In this document: positions 34,125 to 45,263 of the stretch, piece after piece
Layout of the letters: each line of letters starts with the position of its first letter
How positions within the stretch are numbered: position 1 is the stretch's first letter
NCBI GenBank assembly: GCA_951812925.1
Contig: OX638371.1
Span: 113,111,124-113,175,123 of the forward strand
Direction: 5' to 3'
DNA from: Calliopum simillimum
Taxonomy: Eukaryota > Arthropoda > Insecta > Diptera > Lauxaniidae
Length of the DNA stretch: 64,000 bases
Translations under genes and position numbers: made by a program
The notes under the pieces: generated by a model
What the model was told of the DNA's origin: nothing
Seen by the model: only the letters and a program-made list of their open reading frames with translations
The model's database searches: none

Positions 34125-35224
34125 CCCAGCAGAAAATAAAACGAACACCTTCAGAAGTGGAGTAATCGTTGGATGTTCCGAAAAGTAGTGAAAAAACGAA
34201 GTACTCCTTTTCGGATTGATTAAGAAGCTCAAAAACGATGTACACAATATTTTCGTTTGATTTCGGAATTATTTCAGTAACCGAATGCGCTCGTATTTTT
34301 ATTTTAATTTCAGTAATTTTATTGTTTTGTAGCGAAGGAAAATTTATTTCAATAATAATATGAAAATATTTTACTATTTCTGAATAGAATTATTTATTAC
34401 GGCGTAAACGGCAAAAAATCATTCATAAAGTATTTGGCGCTAAATGATGCAATTTTTCGTAAGAAAGAACAAATATTTCTTTGCAAGAGCAATGCAATTA
34501 ATAACATTTCCCATTTCAGAAGAATTCAGAAAATAAGGCTACAACTACTAATCATACATCCGACACACGAATATTGAACGTGAAGCACAATTAATTTAAA
34601 TTTGCTATAATGAATTTAATATAATTTTTCTTGTGGTCTTCAACAAATACATTTAATTTTCTAAAAATGGAAGTATTTTATTCATTTGCGGCTGTTCAGA
34701 TTGTGCCTTCCGATCGAAGGCACAAAATGATGTTCTGTTCAGATTGCGCCTTCCGATCGAAGGCACAAAATGACGTTCTGTTCAGATTGCGCCTTCCAAT
34801 CGAAGGCACAAAATGATGTTCTATTCAGATTGCGCACTCCAATCGAAGGCACAAAATGATGTTCTGTTCAGATTGCGTCTTCCCATTGAAGGCACAAAAT
34901 GATGTTCCATTCATACTGCGTCTTCCTATCGAAGGCACAAAATTATGTTTTGTTCAGATTGCGCCTACCAATGGAAGGCATAAAATGATGTTTTATCGCA
35001 AAGAAATTCAAAGACACACATTCGTTTTCCATAGCCAAAAAGAAGAAACCCGATCCCCGACTATTCCGATTGCACCTTCTTGTAGAAGCCAACAAAGGAA
35101 TGATACGATGAGCGGCCAGCGCTGAATAAAAGGAAAGTGTATTCTGATGTGGCAATGGAATGATTCGAGCAACGAAAGGAATGTGCCAAACAGCTATGTT
35201 TGGATGATCAAACTTTCTGCTGGG
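34125..35224. mobile_element. Possible 1.1-kb inverted-repeat element carrying a 43-bp array
   Basis: CCCAGCAGAAA at 34125-34135 and its exact inverse TTTCTGCTGGG at 35214-35224 bracket the 43-bp array. Only 11 bases match and no target duplication is clear, so the element call is tentative. Confidence 0.3.
34694..34994. repeat. 43-bp tandem array, seven copies
   Basis: Seven head-to-tail units of exactly 43 bases start at 34694 and every 43 bases thereafter (the seventh at 34952). The first three are nearly identical and the last three more diverged. Each unit contains GCCTTCCGATCGAAGGC or a variant, a 6-bp inverted stem around five bases, followed by ACAAAATGATGTTCT. The unit is not a multiple of three, so reading frames rotate; the short ORFs here are artefacts. 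There are no spacers. Confidence 0.95.
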
Positions 35225-37515
35225 TTTTCTGGAAGAGCAAAATTTATTGGAAAAATAATGTTACCGGTAATAATTTGTAAAGAAGTATTAGGGCCAAACT
35301 TTACGTAATCGATTAAAATTTGGGTCGACATCTCCGATTTTTATGAAAATTGGTGAAAAATTTGTATTTGACATACGTATATCTGTGGTAAAATGATTTT
35401 TCGAAATTCCAAAAAAAAATCCAATATGGCGGCCATATGAAGTCTGATCCAACCTCTAGAGTTCACTTGTTTGAAAATTCATAGCTCCTCGGATTTAGAT
35501 CTGATTTTGATGAAATTTTCAAGGTTAGTGCAAAAACATACTAGCTTTTAAAAAAAAATCACACTAAAAAAAGAAAAGTTTATTCAAGTTTAAAAAAAGC
35601 TTTTTTCATTTTTAAAGCCAATTTGGAGCAAGGTGCACACTTTTTTTTTTAATATTTTTATTTAAAAGTAAATTTTATTATAATTATTCATCGACCTTCA
35701 AAATTGTGGTATCTGTTACGGTTATCAAGTCATGAATTTTTGAAATTGTTTAATGTTGAGTTTGGCATGAGTCGTTATTGCACATGCGCTACCATATAGG
35801 GTTGCCACCTTCCGGACGATATTTTTTTCATTGGCACCTGGTAAAATTTTTGTAGAATATTTTTGGAAAACATTTTAAGCCATTTCAACCAAGGTTTTAG
35901 AAAATGGTCAATAAGATACTTAAAAACGCGATATATTGGGTTAATATGTTCAATTAACTTAACGTGAAATCAAGCATGGAACAATTTTTTCCTTTTTTCT
36001 TTTTGGGTTAAAATATTATCCAAAAATATTCTAAAAAATAAGTGATATAAAGGAGTCTTATGATTAAGTTGTGAGCCGTTTCTTGAAAGTTAAAACGGAA
36101 AAATTAACCGAAAATAACCTTCATTGAGTTTGTACATTTTTTCATCTTATGCACATACGATTAACTCTTCAAACAAGTCCCAACTTTAAAATTTAAATCG
36201 TCAACTTGATGTTTATCAAAAGTTTCGCTCTTCTTCTTCTGCTTTTTCTCAAATTTGCAACTTTTCGCAAAAACTTTTCATATCAACTTTCCAGCAAATA
36301 CACGAATAATCTGACAAATTTAATCAACTAATATGAAAAGTTTTACTTTTCTCTACGACATTTTTGACCTTTCTCGCTCATGTGTGAGTGAACTTGTGCA
36401 GCAGTAGCACAACTAGGATAATACTCACTATCGCAGCAGTTATACACATGCACACACACACTTAGTAGTTATGAATGTATGCACTCGTTCGCTCAAATAC
36501 TCAAGCATTCACCCACTTAGTCTGTTTTCATGGACCATAAAATTTTATAGTAAATTTTACAAATTTATGCAGTAGCATCTTTGCATTTGTGTATGTGTGT
36601 GTGATTGCTGTTTGTTCGATTGTGTGTGTTTGTGTGTACGTGTGTGTTTGCATTTATCGTACTAATATGAAAATATGTTCTTCTCTAATACTCGTACTGT
36701 GTGGTACGGGCGGGTCTGACTGCGAATCTCAAAGGTAACATAAGTTTTGTGGAACGCGCTCGCGCTCGCTCGTAAATGGGATGGCAAAACATGGTAATAT
36801 TTATGTGTGTATGAGCTTCGACTGCCTGGATGAGGACTCCAGCAGCAATAGCCAACAACAATAACAAATACAAATATCAAAAGCATTGAATACGTAAGAT
36901 ATAAATAATTATTGATGCCATGGCTAAAACGTGTGATGTAATGCATGGCGGTTTAAAATGCACTGCAATGTTTTAGTTTAATCAAAAAAAAACAAATTAC
37001 TTTAGAAAATTGCAGCACTCTTGTCATAAATGATGCATAAGATGATTAAAAAGCGCAAAACGTTACTATTCTTGCGAATTAATTGTGACTCATCGAACAT
37101 TTTGCTCACTTTTCTATGTTGCATGAGAAGTTCTCATAACTTTGCTATTCAGAAAACTGCCTTGTTTTTTGTTTGGGTACGCTTGGTATGCATAAATCAG
37201 CTTGGTTATTGTCCAGACTGTTCTCAAAACCTCTACACTTTTCATTCAAGCCAATTGCTTAAACTAGTATAGCACATGGCCAATTCGACCATTTTCCTTA
37301 CGATAGATACATCTTTTTGTATAAAAGAAAGCCAAAGCATTGAGTATTAACAGAATTCAATACTCATAGAAAACCTTTTTTTTAGATGCAGAAGACTTAA
37401 AATACCTCCAAAACGAAATAAATAAAAACTTGTGTAGAGCTTTAGCCGTGAAAGCCTTTTTCCTTTTGGAAGCTAGGCATCTTCTACTAAAAAACAAAAA
37501 AAAATATTAATCCTT
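35225..37515. other. Unassigned ~2.3 kb; TG microsatellites
   Basis: Repeat-like phrases (GACATCTCCGATTTTTATGAA near 35330, TAGGGTTGCCACC near 35797) and TG-rich tracts (36590-36655) are present. A minus-strand hydrophobic run at about 36820-36873 resembles a signal peptide but lacks an ATG and arises from CAA repeats. Confidence 0.35.
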
Positions 37516-37519
37516 CTCA

Positions 37520-38910
37520 AAATTTCGTCGTTTTCCATTTGCATCCAAAATATCGGTAAAAGTTCAACAGTATCGAAAAATATCGGCAAAAGTTGAAAAA
37601 TATCGCAAAACATTTAAAATATCGCTAAATATCGCTAAAAGTCGCAAAGTATTGAAAGACATTCAGAGTACAAGTAAAAGTCAAATAGTATCGAAAAACA
37701 TCCTAAATATCGGTAAAAGTCAAAAAGTATCGAAAAACATCTAAAATATTAATAAAAGTCGAGAAGTATCGAGAAACATCTAAAATATCGGTAAAAATCG
37801 AAAAGTATCGAGGAACATATAAAATATCGGTTAAAGTCTAAGAGTGTCAAAAAACATCCAAAATATCGGTAAAAGATGGAAAGAATCCAAAGCATCGGTA
37901 AAACTCGAACAATATAGAAAAAAAATTCAAATTTTCGGTAAATGTAAAGTCGTAAAGTATCGAAAAACATCTAAATTATCGAATTGATTGCATAAATAAA
38001 CCCTAAAGTCTGTTTTCGGGCGCACAGTAAAATTTAGAAGATCCTTCCTTAACCGCGCAACACGAATTTGGAACGATTTGCCATCATCAGTATTCCCTTC
38101 AACCTATAATCTACAGAGATTTAAAATTAACACGCATCATCACCTCTCACTTTTTCCTTCCCAACCAAATCTCTAACTATCCTCCTCACCTTTTTCCTCC
38201 TCTCCTTCACTGGGTTAATAACCTTAAAGAACTAAGTCCTAAGTGTTGAAGAACATTTAAAAAAAAAAAAATAAACATATCGTTAAAAGTCCAAAAGCAT
38301 TGAAAAACATCGAAGGAATCGATAAAAATGCAAAAGTATCGAAAAACATATCAAATATCGGTAAAAGTTGCATAGTATCGAAAAACATCCAAAATAACAG
38401 TAAAAGTCGAAAGTATCAAAAAAAAACATGCAAAATATCGGTAAAAGTCCAAGAGTATCGAAAAAAATCTGAAATATCGGTAGAAGTCGAAAAGTATCGA
38501 AGAACATCTAAAATATTAGTAAAAACGAGAAGTATCAAAAAACATCCAAAATATCGGTAAAAGTCGATCAGTAAAGAAAAACATCAAAAATTTCGTTAAA
38601 TTTAAAGTCATGAAGTATCGAAAAAATATGCAAAATATCGGTAAAAGTCTTAAAGTATCGAAAAAGATCAAAATATCGGTAAAAGCCGAAAAATATCGAA
38701 AAACATCTAAAATATCGAATTGAATGCATAAATAAACATATCGTTATATGCCCAAAAGCATTGAAAAACATCAAAGAAATCGATAAAAATTCAAAAGTAT
38801 CGAAAATCACATAAAATATCGGAAAAGTTAAATAGTATCGAAAAACATTTAAAATTTCGGTAACAGTCAAAAGTATCGAAAAACATCCAAAAGATATCGA
38901 AAATGGGTTA
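37520..38910. repeat. Satellite with ~37-bp units in a ~455-bp higher-order repeat
   Basis: The basic unit reads roughly AAAGTATCGAAAAACAT-C-AAAATATCGGTAAAAGTC and repeats with frequent small changes. A marker segment (GCATAAATAAACATATCGTT, then AAAAGCATTGAAAAACATC) recurs at about 38276 and 38728. The preceding ATCGAATTGA marker occurs at 37978 and 38713. After removing the LINE insert these give a period near 455-460 bases. The higher-order units are about 37520-37994, 38276-38727 and a partial third. Lys/Phe-rich ORFs on both strands are artefacts. Confidence 0.85.
38002..38269 (+). mobile_element. 5'-truncated LINE 3' end inside the satellite
   Basis: The frame reads the end of a LINE ORF2 (FRRSFLNRATRIWNDLPSS, then YNLQRFKI) and closes with TAA near 38176. 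A short 3' UTR and an A-tract (38259-38271) follow. AATAAAC flanks the insert at 37995-38001 and 38270-38276 as a target duplication. It interrupts the satellite exactly at its GCATAAATAAAC marker. Confidence 0.8.
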
Positions 38911-40415
38911 AATATTTCGCTGGTAAGACATTGGCAAAAGAAATCGTTCACGATAGTATTTATATAAAGATTACATTTGGTAAAACTCTATGATAGACAG
39001 GACGCTTCTCTCCTAAAGAGCTTGTTTGGCATTTTATTGCCTTAATTATCAAAATGTCCTGGTACACAGTTGAAGTGAACCTAGCTGAAAAAATTAATTT
39101 TATTTCGTATTCAGATAGAATTTTTGGTGATCAGACCTCATGAAAGATTATAAACATGACTATGATTCTACTTGTTCAAAAGAGGTAAGTGCCATAATGA
39201 TAGAACTAAATATCTAATTTCTCTTTTCGAAGCCTACACTCCAACGTTTGATGAAAGATTTCTGTAGGATTTTGTAAAGATTCTGAGGCTCGTTGCCTTT
39301 GAAGATTGATTGTTGAGCGAAAATGTTTTTCACTTTGTTGATTTTACCATATATGTTTTTTACTTAAACAATTTCTAACAAAAGTGAAGCTATCCACTTC
39401 CTTTATACTTTTGACACTCCATCATAATGGCCCTTTAAGTCATGGCAACCAAGAGTTAAATTTTTCAAAAAAATTCACGAACTCGATGGAACATACCGTA
39501 ATGTTAGATTCTCGAATGATCATGGGTGTACGTGATCCTTTTTCTTTGGATTATGATGAACATCTATGAAGAGCGGTTTAGTTTTCGAAGCATTTATTGG
39601 AAATATACAAAGAGTCTGGACGGTTTTCCTTTATATATCCTATTATATATAATGGAGTTTAACTTCCCATACAACTTTATTGAGTTTTATACCTACAATT
39701 GGATTAAGTAATAAAATTCAAACGAATAAAAGTCCACACTAAAAAGTTTTGAATTTTAAAATTTGAAAACAATATGCCACAGCAATTGATGTCACTTAGA
39801 AAAGCCATTACTTTAAAGAAATTATATTGACATGCTAGGAATTTTAAATATTCTCTACGTCGAGCTATAAACCACAGCTGTTACTCTTCAGGAGGTCCAC
39901 GTCGTTTGCTTATTAATACACTTCGATTCTATTGCTCAGCGCGCGCTCCTTCATCTACTTACGTAAGTAACTACCAATAACGACTTTTTTTTTGTTTTTA
40001 CTTTGATCCACTTTATTTGTATTTTTATCCTGCAGTAGCAGAGTTACATGGCATATCCTTTCAAATCCTTTTATCTGCGCGCATTGGTGGTGGACAAACT
40101 TTGACTCTGTGTGCTCTGTAGATTGTAAAAACGTGACCACCTTACGAAATTGCTTTTGGAAAAATGAACTCTTAAGCCCAAGCGATTAGTTTATCTTTGT
40201 GTTTGTATGTTTGTGTATATGTGTGTGTGTGTGTGGGTTTTGAGCTTATAAATGCAAATCGCTTGTTAAGCTGATTTATTGCAATGTGGCGATTTAAAAA
40301 ATAAAAATCTTTAAATTCTGTTACATTCCCTGTTATCTTTGTAGTTGTTGCAATAAATATCTATAGAATAATGTAAAGGAAAATAAAAATTTGGTCGTTA
40401 TATTTTTGATAACAC
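38911..40415. other. Unassigned ~1.5 kb; TG repeat at the end
   Basis: No gene is recognised. (TG)n lies near 40214-40236. Confidence 0.35.
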
Positions 40416-40545
40416 AGGCCCAAAATAAAAAGTACCCTGCGCGAAAGATCAGACCACCTGAACTTTATGTTTTCGGGGTCGCTGAATCCGAATATGGTCC
40501 AGTTTCTGACTAACACTTGTTGCAAGCGGACGTCGTGATTTGAAT

Positions 40546-41778
40546 ATGCCTGAGTTATTGTGTGAAAATTGTACAAATAAATGCCTAAATTGTGTGGGCG
40601 AAAATATTATTGATTTAATTTCGAAACTATCTGATGAACTTAATGAAGTGAAAACTAAATTATCTTCTCTAACCTTAGTGAAAGAAGATAAAAAAGGAAA
40701 CTTGAACCTTGATCTTGTTAAAAGTGCTAAAAAGAAACAAAAGAAAAAAACTTTGCCAACAGTTTCAAAATTAGTCACTGAAAACATTGTTGTAAAAAAC
40801 GCGTCAGACTATTCTCTTCGTTCGCGTACTCGCACTCCGGATAATATTGTTATTTCTAACGAAGCCGAAAATTCTTTGCTTGCTGCTGAAGGTTTTGGTG
40901 TTGGGGATGCCGTATGCGATGTAAATGAGTCGAATGATGAGTCATCGAATCAATCTTCAAAAGCAATTGAAAACAACAGTGATCGTGCTGCAAAACCAAC
41001 TGATGAGTCATCTCCAATGCTTGACGAAAATCGTTCGTCAAATAATGCTACTGCTTTTGATTTTCGCATGGACTCCCATGCTGCTGCTACTGCTGTTGAT
41101 AATGACGTCATCAATCGATCATCTGCTCCACCAACGCTTTCAATTACGATTCCTTCATCTCCTTTTGTTTCTGTTGCTGCTGCTGCTGGTGCTATTGATG
41201 ACGTTGTGAATGACATTGATAACCTTTTGTCGTCTCCATTGCCTGTTGTCTCAAGTAATGCATGGAAATTTGCGCATAGAAATAAAGATGCCCACACTGC
41301 TGTTGATGTCGTCACAAAAAGGTTATCGTCTTCGCGTGCACATGCAAATCCGTCATTCTCACATGATATTCTTTCTTCTGCTGCAGCGCCGGTGTTTTCT
41401 TTTGATGTGCCTAACATTATGCGAAAAAAAAATCATGCAAACAACAATGTAAACATTGTTGTTGGCAATAACAATAACAAAGATCTTGATGTTGCTACGT
41501 CACAGATAGCATTACATCTCTCTTCTTTCAAGTCATCTGTTACTGCTGACAATATTATTGATTACGTAGCAACCCGTGCCAATATTAAAAGATATTCGCT
41601 AAGCTGCTTCATACTTGTTAAGAGAGGCACAAATTTATCAACACTAAGGAGCGTAAACTTCAAGTTAGTTATTGATGAATGTGACTACACCAAGGTTTTT
41701 AATCCAACGTTGTGGCCAAAGGAAGTTAAAGTTCGTGATTTTTTATCAAAGGAGAATGCAAATCAAACAGCTCTTTGA
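40546..41778 (+). CDS. LINE ORF1 protein
   Basis: This would be the RNA-binding partner that packages LINE RNA. I use the ATG at 40546 (the open frame begins at a TTG six bases earlier). It has 410 residues. Residues ~6-18 hold a CENCTNKCLNC cluster (C-x2-C-x3-C-x2-C) that could bind zinc. A short leucine-rich helix follows at about 22-45. Then comes a long low-complexity Ser/Ala/Asn/Asp region. The last ~95 residues form a compact domain ending KVFNPTLWPKEVKVRDFLSK, which matches the C-terminal domain of insect LINE ORF1 proteins (the WP..V.VR.F signature). The frame is undamaged. Confidence 0.75.
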   Translation: MPELLCENCTNKCLNCVGENIIDLISKLSDELNEVKTKLSSLTLVKEDKKGNLNLDLVKSAKKKQKKKTLPTVSKLVTENIVVKNASDYSLRSRTRTPDNIVISNEAENSLLAAEGFGVGDAVCDVNESNDESSNQSSKAIENNSDRAAKPTDESSPMLDENRSSNNATAFDFRMDSHAAATAVDNDVINRSSAPPTLSITIPSSPFVSVAAAAGAIDDVVNDIDNLLSSPLPVVSSNAWKFAHRNKDAHTAVDVVTKRLSSSRAHANPSFSHDILSSAAAPVFSFDVPNIMRKKNHANNNVNIVVGNNNNKDLDVATSQIALHLSSFKSSVTADNIIDYVATRANIKRYSLSCFILVKRGTNLSTLRSVNFKLVIDECDYTKVFNPTLWPKEVKVRDFLSKENANQTAL

Positions 41779-44036
41779 TTACATGTAAGCAATCTATTCT
41801 GGTACCGGAGCTCGCACCGCAAGCCCTACCAGAAACAATTGGTCTACAAATACCTGCTCTTAAAATATACTATCATAATGTTTCGGGCTTAAGAACGAAA
41901 TCTCATGCTTTTTTCTCTGCAACATCGCGGTCTGACTATGATGTAATTATTCTCACCGAGACTTGGCTGAATAAAAATTTTCATAATGGAGATAATCAAT
42001 ACCTCTCTCCATCTAATGTATCCAGCGTATATGAATTATATGTTATTGATAATTTTTTAAATCTGGGGCTTGGGCAAATTAATAACTGTTTTAATACGCT
42101 TAATAGATTACTTGATCTTATTTTTATAACAAATAATATAAATTATAATATTCGGGTTTCTCCTTATCAAATGTCAGATATAAATTTGCACCATGTTCCC
42201 CTAGAAGTTGAGATATCATTTTATAAATATCTTTCTATTTCCACTGATACTAATGTTCACTTTAATTTTAAACTTTGTAATTTTGCTACTGTTAATAATG
42301 CCTTAAGTAATGTTGACTGGGACATTGAATTTGGACAGCATAATACGGATGGGTGTTTTCTAATTTTGAAAAATATTATTGAAAATGTTTGTAATGATTA
42401 CATTCCTAAATTTAAGGGTCGTGCATATAGGGTGCCATGGCATACTAGAGGACTAAGGAAATTAAAAAATCTTCGTTCCAAATTTTATAAAAAATTTTTG
42501 GTTTCTCGAAATAATTTATTTTTTCTTAAATATCGGCATTATTTGAGGGAATTTAACTTTTTAGATAAATATCTTTATAAGCAGTACATTCTGAAATTTG
42601 AATCTAGTATTAAGTCAAATCCTAAAATTTTTTGGCGATTTGTGAATTCGAAAAAAGGTTGCTCTGCCATCCCTGCTAATATGTTTTTAAATGAAATCAC
42701 CTCAAATGATGCACTTAGTACTGCTAACCTTTTTGCTGACTTTTTTAAGTCAAATTATGATGCCCCTAGTACAGTTTGCCCTGATGTTTCAAATTTAATT
42801 GTACCTTCATTAGATTTTGGATCTCTCATTTTAACACAGACTGATGTTTTAAGCGGTATAAATAACCTTAAAAATTCGACTAGTGTTGATGCAGATGGTA
42901 TTTGTGCATTTTTCTTAAAAAATTGTGCGTTATCTTTATCGCTCCCATTGATATTAGTTTTTAATAAGACTTTACAATCAGGTAAATTTCTTGATTGCTG
43001 GAAGTTGGCTTTTATTACTCCTATTTTCAAGTCAGGTTGTAAAAGCAATATTGCTAACTACAGACCTATTTCTAAGCTGACAGTTATTTCAAAACTTTTT
43101 GAGTCTTTAGTAAAAGACAAGATGTTTTTTGCGGTTAAAAATTTCATTTCGCCTTTTCAGCATGGTTTTGTCCCTGGCAGATCGACTACTACAAATTTAC
43201 TATTATTTAGTGAATTTTGTATTTCCGCTTTTCTTGAAGGCTGTCAAGTAGATGTAATATATACTGACTTTGCGAAAGCATTTGATAAGGTGTCTCATGC
43301 TCTCCTTATAAAAAAATGTAAATTAATGGGTTTTCATTCTAAGTTTTTGAAGTGGCTTGAATCTTATTTAAATAATCGAAAGTGTATTGTAGCCTTTGAT
43401 AGTGTGAAGTCCTACATTTTCAGTGCAACTTCTGGTGTTCCTCAAGGAAGTGTACTTGGCCCGCTATTGTTTATAATTTTTATTAATGATATTGCGTCCA
43501 TTTTTCAGTATTGTAATTGTTTGCTTTTTGCCGATGATCTAAAAATTTTTATGAAAATAAAAAATGTTGCTGATACTGAAATTCTTCAGACTGAATTGTC
43601 TAAACTTCACATGTGGTGCATTAATAATTTGCTCATGTTAAATTTGAGTAAATGTGTCTTTGTGTCTTTTTCAAAAGCTAATAGTCTAATTCCCTCGAAG
43701 TATGTTTTATCTAATACTTCACTTCTAAATCTTTGTCAAATTAAAGATCTTGGAGTTATGTTTGATTCAAAGTTTTCATTTCGCGCACATTATGATTATA
43801 TTATTCCTAAAGCCTACTCTATGCTGGCCTTTTTAAGGCGAAATAGTTGTTCATTTAAGGATCCCTATACCCTAAAGGTCTTATATGGTAGTCTTGTTAG
43901 GTCGAAGTTAGAGTATGCTGCAATCATTTGGAATCCGTACTATGACTTGCATAAGTTCAGGATTGAAAGGGTGCAAAGATCTTTCACGAAATTTGCTCTG
44001 CGTTCCCTTAATTTTGACTTAGGTTTGCCCCCGTAA
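41775..44036 (+). pseudogene. LINE ORF2: endonuclease (deleted) and reverse transcriptase
   Basis: ORF2 nicks the target and copies the LINE RNA into it. There is no ATG near the frame opening at 41775, so translation may rely on reinitiation after ORF1. Residues ~31-145 are an apurinic-type endonuclease with YHNVSGLR and LTETW. It is roughly 90 residues too short: the central glycine block and the GD.N block are missing. The reverse transcriptase is complete with DFAKAFDKVSH near 496, SGVPQGSVLGP near 552 and FADD near 585. A TAA at 44034-44036 stops the frame early. The same frame then reopens (next entry). The copy is therefore inactive. Confidence 0.85.
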
Positions 44037-44351
44037 TATTCCCGTTGCCTTTTGATTGGCTTAAAAACATTGGAAGCTAGAAGAAATATCTTGTCATTAA
44101 TAAGGGTCCATGATATTGTCACTGGTTCTGTTGATTGTCCAATGTTACTGGCTATGATCCATTTCAATGTCCCATCAAGAACTTTAAGAAATCATGATAT
44201 ATTTCGTCTTGATTTTGCTCGAACAAATTATGCTTCTAATGCTCCTTTATCTAGAGTTTTAAAAATGTTTAATGAACTAAATCTTAATTATAGTATTGAT
44301 TTCTCTAATTCGAAAAATGTATTAAAGTTACTGCTAAATAATATCCTGTAA
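44037..44351 (+). pseudogene. C-terminal end of the plus-strand LINE ORF2, after a nonsense codon
   Basis: The sequence continues in the same frame directly after the TAA, beginning YSRCLLIGLKTLEARRN. It carries the typical late ORF2 region (SLIRVHDIVTGSVDCPMLL and FNVPSRTLRNHDIF) and ends at TAA 44349-44351. No frameshift is needed, so one nonsense change separates it from the reverse transcriptase part. Confidence 0.8.
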
Positions 44352-44417
44352 TTTCTGTATTTTTTTAATTTTTATTTTTAATATAGTCTGTAAGAAATAA
44401 TATTTCATAGACCGAAA

Positions 44418-44452
<35 letters not shown>

Positions 44453-45263
44453 AAAGAATAGCGAATTTGGTTCGGGTTTTTTCAGAAATCAACAATTATG
44501 CTGAAAAATTGGAGATTTTTTTCAGCACTATTTCCGATTTGTGAAAAAACTCGAACCAACTCCGCAATTCTGACACCATATTCGGACTCAGCGACCCCGA
44601 AAAGATAAAGTTTAGGTGGTCTGATCGTTCGCGCAGGGAATTTTTTTTCTGTAGTCCTGTGCACAGACAAAAAAAAAAAAAAATACGCTGCGCGAAAGAT
44701 CAGACCACTGGAACTTCATGTTTTATGGGTCCCTGAACCCGAATATAGTGTCAGATTAGCGAAGTTGGTTCGCGTTTTTTCAGAAACCAAGAAAAATCTC
44801 TAATTTTCAGCATTATTTTTGATTTCTGAAAAAACCCGAACCAACTTCGCTATTCTGGCATCATATTCGGATTCAGCGACCCCGAAAACATAAAGTTCAG
44901 GTGGTCTGATCTTTCGCGCATGGTACTTTTTTTTTTTGTGGGCCTGAGTAATGAACAAAGTACAATCTTTTTTTGTTTTTTTTTTTATAGAACGTTCGAT
45001 AATATCAAAGTTAATAACTAAAAATATATTTATTTATTTATATTTATTTATTTATAATAAGTAGCATTCGTACAATAAGAACTATGTTCTTTTATATACC
45101 AGCATGTTGGTGACATTCGTGTTTTTTTTTTAAAAATTAAATACAATTTAAATCAGCTTACACAACTAAAAAGCTTAAATATAATTTATTAAACATATTA
45201 TAAGAAAGGAGAGAGAGAATAGGGGAGAAGAATAAAAGATAAGAAAGAAAAATGGTTACAATT

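Larger units (their letters stand above)
40503..44454 (+). mobile_element. Non-LTR retrotransposon (LINE, CR1/Jockey-like), damaged
   Basis: The order is 5' leader, ORF1 (40546-41778), ORF2 (41779-44351, with an internal stop and endonuclease deletion), short 3' UTR and an (AAAT)n tail at 44415-44452. It lies inside a hairpin MITE between CCAG and AATAGCG. Comparison with the intact copy b shows almost no target duplication. ORF1 ends at TGA 41776-41778 and the ORF2 frame is already open there, so the two genes overlap or abut. Confidence 0.85.
40416..44946. mobile_element. Tandem pair of hairpin MITEs, first copy split by a LINE
   Basis: A ~280-bp almost fully palindromic element occurs twice. 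Copy b (44664-44946) is whole: GCGCGAAAGATCAGACCAC near 44690 faces GTGGTCTGATCTTTCGCGC near 44902, with arms of ~120 bases and almost no loop. Copy a has its left third at 40416-40502 and the rest at 44456-44659, with a LINE in between. The outer ends read CAGGCCCA (40416) and TGGGCCTG (44946). Confidence 0.8.

Noticed and set aside
34694..34994. CRISPR-like direct repeats
   Set aside because: The 43-bp units are contiguous with no spacers, there are no cas genes, and all context is eukaryotic.
36685..36873. Minus-strand frame that looks like a secreted protein with a Leu/Ala signal peptide
   Set aside because: It begins on TTG with an in-frame stop just upstream. The Leu run comes from a CAA/TTG repeat, and no mature domain follows.
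38300..38951. Lys-rich (+) and Phe-rich (-) frames near 38 kb
   Set aside because: They arise from the ~37-bp satellite and repeat with it.
40856..41452. Frames on both strands inside the plus LINE ORF1 (including a 155-codon minus frame)
   Set aside because: Low-complexity GCT/GAT codons in ORF1 give open shadows in other frames.
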